This document shows, in pieces, positions 40,501-49,500 of a stretch of DNA of 64,000 nucleotides (the stretch's first letter is position 1; each line of letters opens with the position of its first letter). Source of the DNA: Strigops habroptila (taxonomy: Eukaryota > Chordata > Aves > Psittaciformes > Psittacidae); assembly GCF_004027225.2 (NCBI RefSeq), contig NC_044277.2, positions 97,709,552 through 97,773,551 of the forward strand, written 5' to 3'. Both the position numbers and the translations under genes were made by a program. The notes under the pieces were generated by a model, which worked only from the letters and a program-made list of their open reading frames with translations, was not told the DNA's origin and did not search any database.

Positions 40501-43500
40501 CTGTGAATCTGAGTAAATACGCTCTTGAGTTCTCACACAGACTTTTCTAGCATGAAACTCTCAACTATTACATGTTATGGATTATAGAATTTGACAGTAA
40601 AATGGGGTCAGGCCTGCACTCTGGGCGTTTGCCAAGTTTCCCCTTTACTGAAGTTGGAACAATTATTGTTGTCTGTGTAGGTGCCGTAGCTAATTTGTGT
40701 GTCCTGTCTGCAGGAATTCTGCCTCTTCGCTGTGGTTGGCCTCGTGTCTGACTTCTTTCTGCAGATGTTTTTCTTCACTACTGTGCTGTCCATTGACATT
40801 CGCCGTATGGAGGTAAGGAAGGGCCAAGAACATGGGGGTTTGCCTTGGGTTTTCCTTCTCTGCTGTTGGAGAAGGATTAAAGGAAGCACAGCCTGTGATT
40901 TTTCACACTAAACAGAAAAGATTAAGCTGTAAAAGTTCTGGGGCAGTACTTGTTGGTTATATATATACAGGGACTGGGGACAGGACACCTGAGGGAACAA
41001 GATACCCTCAGGTAAATAAACATGCAGATTTGAGGTAAAAAAACCCAACCGTGTCCTGGGCTGCATCACCAGCAGCGTGACCAGCAGGTCGAGGGAGGGG
41101 ATTCTCCCCCTCTGCTCTGCCCTGGTGAGACCCCCCCTGCAGTCCTGCAGCCAGCTCTGGGGCAACAACATAAGAAGGACATGGAGCTGTTGGAGTGAGG
41201 CTAGAGGAGGCCACAAAAATGTTCCGACGGCTGGAGCACCTCTGCTCTGGAGACAGGGTGAGAGAGCTGGGCTTGTTCAGCCTGGAAAAGAGAAGGCTTC
41301 AGGGAGACCTTAGAGGGGAGGGACAGGACAAGGGGGAATGGCTTTAAACTGGCAGAGGGGAGATTTAGATGAGATCTGAGGCAGAAGTTCTTCCCTGTGA
41401 GGGTGGTGAGGCCCTGGCACAGGTTGCCCAGAGAAGCTGTGGCTGCCCCATCCCTGGCAGTGTTCAAGGCCAGGTTGGACGGGCCTTGGAGCAACCCGCT
41501 CTAGTGGAAGGTGTCCCTGCCCATGGCAGGGGACTGGAACTGGATGAGCTTTAATGTCCCTTCCAACCCAAACCATTCTGGGATTCTATGATTCTATGAA
41601 GGGGACATGTTCACAGATGACCATGGCTGCTGGAAGAAGACAGTATGTGCTGGAGAGAAGCTGGGGCAGATTGTCCTGAGGGAGAAAGTGGGTACTCGGC
41701 CATAGGCCTGTGCACTCATTTCTCTCAAGGGATCTATCTCCCTGCAGCTCTCCCACATTTGCTCTTCTCTCGGCAGCTCGCTGACCTGAACAAGCGGTTG
41801 CCCGCAGAAGCCTGCCTGCCCCCAGCGAAGCCTGTCAGCCGCTCTCAGCGCTACGAGCGGCAGCCGGCGATGCGACCTGCCACCCCCCACACCATCACCC
41901 TGCAGCCATCCTCCTTCAGGAACCTGCGCCTGCCGAAGAGGTTGCGGGTCATTTACTTCTTCGCCAGGACCCGGCTGGCCCAGAGGCTCATCATGGTAAG
42001 CAGTGTGGGGTTTGTTAGCTGGTGTCCCTTCCTGGACACTAACCTGAACCAAGTAGGCTTCCAGGGGGGAAAAAAGGCCAACATTTTCATGCGTCCTTGT
42101 TCCACTGCGAGACTTATGCTGCTCTCTGGTAAATCCAATTCAAGAAGTGCACATCACTGTGCACACATTAGCTCCAGGACTCTGTTGTTTGCTTGATCTT
42201 TGGGTGGTAGTGGGTAACTTTCTGATATTTGCTTTGAGACAAAATCTGCTTTTATATAAGCAGGTTTGTAAGGACCTTATGAGCAGAGAGGGAAGATTTC
42301 TACAGAGCAGAAATCATGGTTTTAGTTCCTGCAGGTAATGTGGACTAAAGACATGGAGGTATTTTGTTACGTGACAGACTGAGGCTTTTCCTTGTGCAGG
42401 TGTAACTGCAGTGGTTACACCAGTTACTGCCCCTGCTTTCCCCCTCCATCCCTGTTCTGGATGTCTATAATGGAAGTGGAACAATCTGTGTGCTCCTCAG
42501 CTCTACAAGCCACAGCCTAGCCTGTTACTGTTAGCTAATGCTGATGGCAGTTTGAGGGTGGCAGATGTGCTGGTCCCAGCACCAGTGAGGAGTCTCCTCC
42601 CTGCTGTTCATTTGTATGGGACAAGTGGGCTTCCTGCCATCAGGTTGAGTTGGATGGCTCATGGAAAAGTAATGCTCAGTTTTGTGTGTGCTATGCAACC
42701 TCTCCCAATCATAGAATCATAGAACCATACAATGGTTTGGGTTGGAAAGGACCTTAAGATCACCCAGTTCCGACCCGCCTGCCATGGGCAGGGACGCCTC
42801 ACACTAGACCATGTCACCCAAGGCTCTGTCCAGCCTGGGCTTGAACACTGCCAGGGATGGAGCATTTGCCACCTCTTTGGGCAGCCTGTTCACCCTCATC
42901 ACCCTCACAGTAAAGAACTTCTTTGTTATATCTAACCGGAACTTCCCCTGTTTAAGTTTGAACCCATTACCCCTTGTCCTATCGCTAATCCTCTTAGAGG
43001 GTAAATGTCTTCTGAGAGTAACACTCTTAAGTGCAGGGCGTACCCTGGGCTGGGATCAGCTGTTGATCAGCTCAGGGAACTGGTGAGGTGCTGGAGGTGG
43101 AGCGTGAAGGCTGTGAACTAAATGGGCTTGTCTCTGCTCATCGTCTGTAGGCTGGGACAGTGATCTGGATTGGAATCCTGGTTTACACGGATCCTGCTGG
43201 TCTCCGCACCTACCTCACGTCACAGGTCACCGAACAAAGTCCTTTGGGTGAGGCAGGTCTGCCTCCAATGCCTGTTCCTGGAGGGGTCCTACCTGCTGGG
43301 GACCCCAAGATTGATCTCTCAGTCTTCCCATCGGACCCAATACAGCTGTCGGAAAACCAGACGCAGCAGCGTGAGCAGAAGTCGGGGCTGGAGTCCCTGA
43401 GCAGGCTGGAGACAAACCAGCATTCTTGGGCCCAAGGACCAGAAGGCAAAGGGAATGGACAGACGGAGCTTGGAACTGAAGCAGAGGTTACCTGGGGAGC

Positions 43501-46500
43501 AGAGGATGAGGAGATTTGGAGGAAGCTTTCCTTCAGACACTGGCCATCCCTCTTCAGCTACTACAATATCACTCTGGCCAAAAGGCAAGTGGGCTGGCAT
43601 CGAGCACCGCAGCACTTTGAATTGTGGACTTGACCCCAAGCATTTTTCTTTCATCTGTCCTTCATCCTTCCAAGTTAGATAATTTGTGTGCATGTGACTT
43701 ACTCCAGAAGTGTAAATGCCCTCTGCTGTGGTGCAGAGGTACCAAACTCTCCAGGGCTGTCTGTCTGAGCATAAGGGTTGTGTTTCTCTCTGTGCTCTTG
43801 GGTGTATTGAAGATAAGAAGAGTTGGTAGCGGTTCAACCTGCCTGTTGTCTTCCTTTACTCTGGAGGTGACGGTTACAATTTTGTAAAACAATATGTGAT
43901 CATCTGTGAGTGATGGGGATGGTGCATGTGAGGAATAGAGACATCTGAGCGGAGGAAACTTCTTGGTGAGATCTTCTGACCTACAGGAAACTGGACCAGA
44001 TGGTTATATCCTTACTTCAATCTGTGTGATACATTTGATCTCATCAGTAGTTCATTCTACTGTTGGCTCTTAACTTCTCCCATGGAGTTAAGCATTAAGA
44101 CTTAGGAAATATCTTCAGAGAAAAAGATTTCAAAGGAGGTCTTCAGTTTTGAATACGTAAAACCGCTGCTCTGAAAGTGCATGCTGAGATCTACCTTGGC
44201 TGCTGGCAAGGGGGTGATCTAGGTTACCTATTAGAATGTTTGTGGGGTTTTGTGTTTGTTGTTCCTAAGCTATTCTTATCTTTCTGTTCCTTCAGGTACA
44301 TCAGCATCCTTCCAGCAATCCCTGTCACGCTATATCTGAACCCACAAGAGGCCTTAGAAGTGCGGCATCCCCAGGAGGCAAACCGCTACCACCCCTTCTT
44401 CTCTTCAAGCAGCGGAAAGCTGGATGCTCAAGCTCAGCCTGACCAAGCCTCATCCAAGCCGCAAGGGCACCAGGATGTTACTCTTTACAAGTAAGTCATA
44501 GAATCATAGAATCCCGGGTTGGAAGGGACCTTAAAGCTCATCCAGTTCCAACCCCCTGCCATGGGCAGGGACACCTTCCACTAGAGCAGGTTGCTCCAAG
44601 CCCCGTCCAACCTGGCCTTGAACACTGCCAGGGATGGGGCAGCCACAGCTTCTCTGGGCAACCTGTGCCAGGGCCTCACCACCCTCACAGGGAAGAACTT
44701 CTGCCTCAGATCTCACCTAAATCTCCCCTCTGTCAGTTTAAAGCCATTCCCCCTTGTCCTGTCTCTGCCTGCCCTTGTCAAAAGTCCCTCGTATGTTGTT
44801 GCCCCAGAGCTGGGTGCAGGACTGCAGGGGGGAGTCTCACCAGAGCAGAGCAGAGGGGGAGAATCCCCTCCCTCGACCTGCTGGTCACGCTGCTGGTGAT
44901 GCAGCCCAGGACACGGTTGGTTTCTGGGCTCAAGCGCACACTGCAGCCGGGTCATGGGGAGCTTCTTGTCACCCAACACCCCAAGTCCTTCTCCTCAGCG
45001 CTGCTCTCAATGCAGTCTCCCCCAGCCTGAAGTTGTGCTTGGGATTGCCCTGATCCAGGTGCAGGACCTTGCACTTGGCTGTGTTGAACTTCATGCCAGC
45101 ACAAGGACCTTCCTTTCCTACTGAGAGGATGGACTCACAGCTTGCTGTCCGAATTGGTGATCTGGCTGTGTATTATCCTGATCCCCATTTTTTCTTAAAG
45201 TCTTATTGCTGTGCACTTTTCTCCTTGAAAAATCTGAAATCTTGTTGAAATGGTCGTTCTCCTATTAAAAAACCTCTTTAATTTTCTACGAATCACTATG
45301 GACCAGGATCATGTGTGATACTTTCACAGTATTTTTCAAAGTCTCTCTGTGGACCAGTAATTGGATCTCTTGTCTCACCTTCTTTTTGTCTCTGCGTCCC
45401 TTTGTCTCTCCCACCAGGGTGGCTGCTCTGGGTCTGGCCTCGGGCATTATCCTGGTGCTCCTGCTCTTCTGCCTGTACAAGGTGTTCTGCCCCAAGAACT
45501 ACGGGCAGAACGGGATCTCGCACAGCCGGAGGAAGAGGGGGGACCTGCCCTGTGACGATTATGGCTACTCCCCACCTGAGACAGAGATCGTCCCCTTGGT
45601 GCTCAGGGGTCACCTCATGGTAGGTCAGGTGGGAGGTGTCCCTACAAGAGAGGCATTTTACTAGCTTGTACCACACATCTTCTCTTTTCTTGGGCTTTTA
45701 TTTAAACAACAGACCCCACAAAGGGCAGAGCAGCTTTGCAGCCTTAGCACCACTGCAGTGGAGGCTGACACCCAGCCAGATGCTACGTATATATTCTAGG
45801 ATATGAAGTTTCCTGCAGCACTTCTCCATTTCTTCTTGGGGCTTGCTCTGAGCTTTTTGTAATTGCTATTACTACCTTTTCTATGGGCTCTTGTCAGCTG
45901 GGCTGATCCAGCCCTCTTCGCTGGGCTAGCTCTAGTTTCCTGATATTTAATGCCTACTGGATCCTTTCTTCCTGCTTCCCAGATGTTAGTGCATGGGTTT
46001 GAGCATTTAAATGCTGTTTCCATTGCTAAAAGCATCTATGGGTTTGCAGGTGAGTGTGCTGCTGCTCTGTTCACTCTGTTCTCTTGAGGGGAAAGATGTC
46101 TCTTCCTATTGAGATGAAACAAAAAATCCAGGCATCTGGTCAGATGGAGTTTGAAATGCTGTACAGTGTTTTCCAGAGAAGCTGCACCTCTTTCCTGATC
46201 CTCCTGTCTCTTTGGGCTGTAGTTTGTCAGGGAAAGGGGAGACAGACAGAATCTGTTTGATTTGCAGCAGTCTAGAGCACATCTAAGACTCAGGGCAAAG
46301 ATCCACTCATGTTCTCAGCGTATCCTTAAGTTTCTCAGCCAGCCACAGAATTTAGACATTATTTATCATCTGTGTAATTCCTCAGCCACACGGAAGGTGG
46401 TTGTCAAGATCCAATGGCCTCACCTGTGCTTGCTCTTCCTTCCCAGGACATCGAGTGTCTGGCTAGTGATGGGATGCTGCTCGTCAGCTGCTGCCTGGTG

Positions 46501-49500
46501 GGCCAGATCCGTGTGTGGGATGCTCAGACTGGCGACTGCCTCACTGTTATTCCCAAACCAAGGTGAGTGGGGTCACGCTGCTCAGCAGCTGATGCGAACC
46601 CCTGTGTGAGAAACCAGCCCTCTCCAGCAGCAGAGGCAGGAGGGCTGGATGATTAATACTGTGTTTTAGGTTGCGACGAGACAGCAGCGGCATCTTTGAC
46701 TACCAGGAAAGCTGGGATCACAGTCCCGATGGCAAGAACGGTCTGGACGACTCTTATGAGAACAGCCACCAGCTCAAAAGGATGCTCAGCCCTCCGCAGC
46801 CGCCGCTCTTCTGCGACCAGCCAGACCTCACGTCTCTCATCGACACCAACTTCTCTGAGCAGGTGAAGGTGGCCGAGCCGGAGACGCGGCTCCGCGCGGT
46901 GGGCAGTCGCCAGAAGGAGACCGGGTACGACTTCAGCAGCCTGGTGGGTAAAGCGTATGAAGAGCACAGCTCCTCCAACTCCATGAGCTTCACGGGCCTC
47001 TCCGCTGCGCACGGCCAGGCCAGATTCTGCGCGGGGAGCGGCAGAGCCCGCTCCCTGGGCTGCGGGACCGAGGAGGGAGGCTGCAGCACCCGCAGGAGGA
47101 GCCTGGGGGACGAGTCTTTTACGGGATTTGACAAATCCTCAACACTTCCTTCCTGGGGAGGAGACTTGGAGAGCTCTGTTTGGAGCCTGGACCTGCAAGG
47201 GAATCTGATTGTGGCTGGCCGGAGTAACGGGAAGCTGGAGGTGAGGAGCGAGGCTTGCTGCAGCACTGGCTGCTCTAGAGAGCTCTAAAGCTTGCCATGT
47301 CTTTAAGTGATGTGGCTGGTCAGTCATGGTATAAGGTAAAATGAATAGGAATTCTGTAGGAATGATACAGGTTTTGAAGCAAATTTTAATCAGAAATTCA
47401 AATCTCTGATGAGAAACTTCCAGAATTAGCTTGATTTTCATTTCATTTTTGGAAATGAGGTTAGAATTTTTCCTTCAAAATAAATGCTGAGTTTTGGGGT
47501 TTTTTTAAACAAATACATTTTGACATAAATCTTTCAATGATTTTTAACCTGACTCTATCCTTCCACCCAGAGACACAGACAGGCCACTCCATTGTGTTTC
47601 TTTATCCTTTTGTCCTTCTTCCCGAGCAGCTCCCTCACGACGCTGACTGAATTTTGCTGCTGAATCTTCATTACACATCACAATATCGCTTCGTGCTCAG
47701 AACGGGGCAGATGTGGGATTCAGCAAGAGCAGGGAGGGGTGTTGTGGAGCTGGGGATGGGGGGCATGCAGCTGGAGCCCGTGCTGCCACAGGGCATGTGT
47801 TTAGCAGCATTTGGTCATCTTACCAGATGACACTGATAAGAAAGGTGTGCAGGTTTTGCAGCATTAATTACAGTTTATTGGAAGTAGCACTAAAAGGAAG
47901 AAGAGGACGGTGTGATTGTACATCCCTCTTGTTGTGGGAGCCCCGTGTTGTAATTACTAGTGCCAAGAGGGAGTTTTGTGCAGGCTCCTTCATTAAAATC
48001 AGACAGTTAAGGGGAGCAGGGAATATGTGTGGCACAGCACAGGTTGGATCACCACCTCCTTAATGTACGATGCTTTCCTGGCCAGGATCACAGCAGTAAT
48101 CCCTTCTCCTTCCAGGTCTGGGATGCTATTGAGGGCACCCTCCGTAGCAGTAATGATGAAGGTCAATCTGGTATCACAGCACTCGTCTTCCTGAACAACA
48201 GGTAACTGTGTGTGTGCTTGGTCATCTCCTGCAAGGGGGGGAGAATGTGAGGCTCTGACCCTCCTGCCACAAGAGGTCCAACAGCTCCAGCTGGCAGAGG
48301 CTCAGCTGGGAAGTCATAGAATCCCAGACTGGTTTGGGTTGGAAGGGACCTTAAAGCTCATCCAGTTCCAACCCCCTGCCATGGGCAGGGACACCTTCCA
48401 CTAGAGCAGGTTGCTCCAAGCCCCGTCCAACCTGGCCTTGAACACTGCCAGGGATAGGGCAGCCACAGCTTCTCTGGGCAGCCTGTGCCAGGGCCTCACC
48501 ACCCTCACGGGAAGAAGTCCCTTCCTTTCCACACATTGACCTCTCAAGCTGGGCCTGGTGGAACGCGCTTTCCTGGGTCCAGCTCTGTTCCAGCAGCCAC
48601 TTCTCCATACAGATACTCAGTCTTTGTCATAGCTGAATATCCAGAATAATTCGGGGCTGGGTGCTGAACCTTTGGATCACTTGTTTCCACGTGCTGTTAA
48701 TCAAGAGGCAGTGCCATCTGCCAGTTCATTCTGCAGTCTGAGCTTAGCATCATTTCCGAGCCCTCTTCCTTGCAGTCAGGAAGGGAATCCTCATGGGGGA
48801 AGTGTGTGGTTGGTGCTCTGCCTTGGTGTCTGGTCTCCGGGCTCCTTTCCCTGTCGGAGCAGGGAAGCGTCTCTCCTCATGTGCCTGTGTTTCTCCCTCA
48901 GGATCGTCGCTGCCCGGTTGAATGGCTCTTTAGATTTCTTTTCACTAGAGACACACACATCCTTGAACCACCTGCAGTTCCGAGGTGAGCGAGTGCCTGA
49001 GCGTGCTGTGCACGCGTGAGCTCTGCCGAGCCTCTTCCTCTCCCCTTGCCTCCTGGTACCTGACTCTTCCTCACCTCACACCCACTTCTGCTTTCATAAT
49101 AATGCCGTGCTCCAAAACACCCTGTGCTGCTGCAGAATGCTGAGCCAGCTGCTGTGGAGAGCTCAGGGATATTTTGGGAGTTCCCAATGTAGGGAGAGTG
49201 CCTCAAGTGTGGGTTTTTTCCAGTGCACAGCCCTGGAGGCTGAGGCATGCATTCCAGGGTCATCTCTGCTCCGTACCTCTTTCTTCTCCCATTCCTCACT
49301 TATTTTCTCCTTCAGCAAGGTGTGTTCTCTCTTGTTTGTACACCATGTAGCCCCACACAACCACACCACGCACAAAACTTCGTGTAACTGGTTTGCAGTG
49401 TAGTGGCTGCTTTGGTCCTGGAGGCACCTGGAGGGAAGAGAAACCCTGGGAGAATGGCTACATTCCCTGAGGGATGTCCTGGGCCCTGCAAGCTGTAGAT

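Larger units (their letters stand above)
35246..40713 (+). other. SCAP: SCAP intron 10 (5.5 kb)
   Basis: Holds CR1 copies at 35274-35739, 37475-37712, 38203-38288 and 39367-40030. A patch with short direct repeats lies at about 35,775-36,180. The remaining sequence shows no exon or RNA gene. Confidence 0.85.

Noticed and set aside
41645..42196. 183-residue + strand frame around SCAP exon 12
   Set aside because: Only the middle (41777-41995) is coding; both ends are intron read-through past clear splice sites.
46653..47266. Antisense frames of 119-170 residues opposite SCAP exon 17
   Set aside because: Shadows of a GC-rich coding exon; no independent support.
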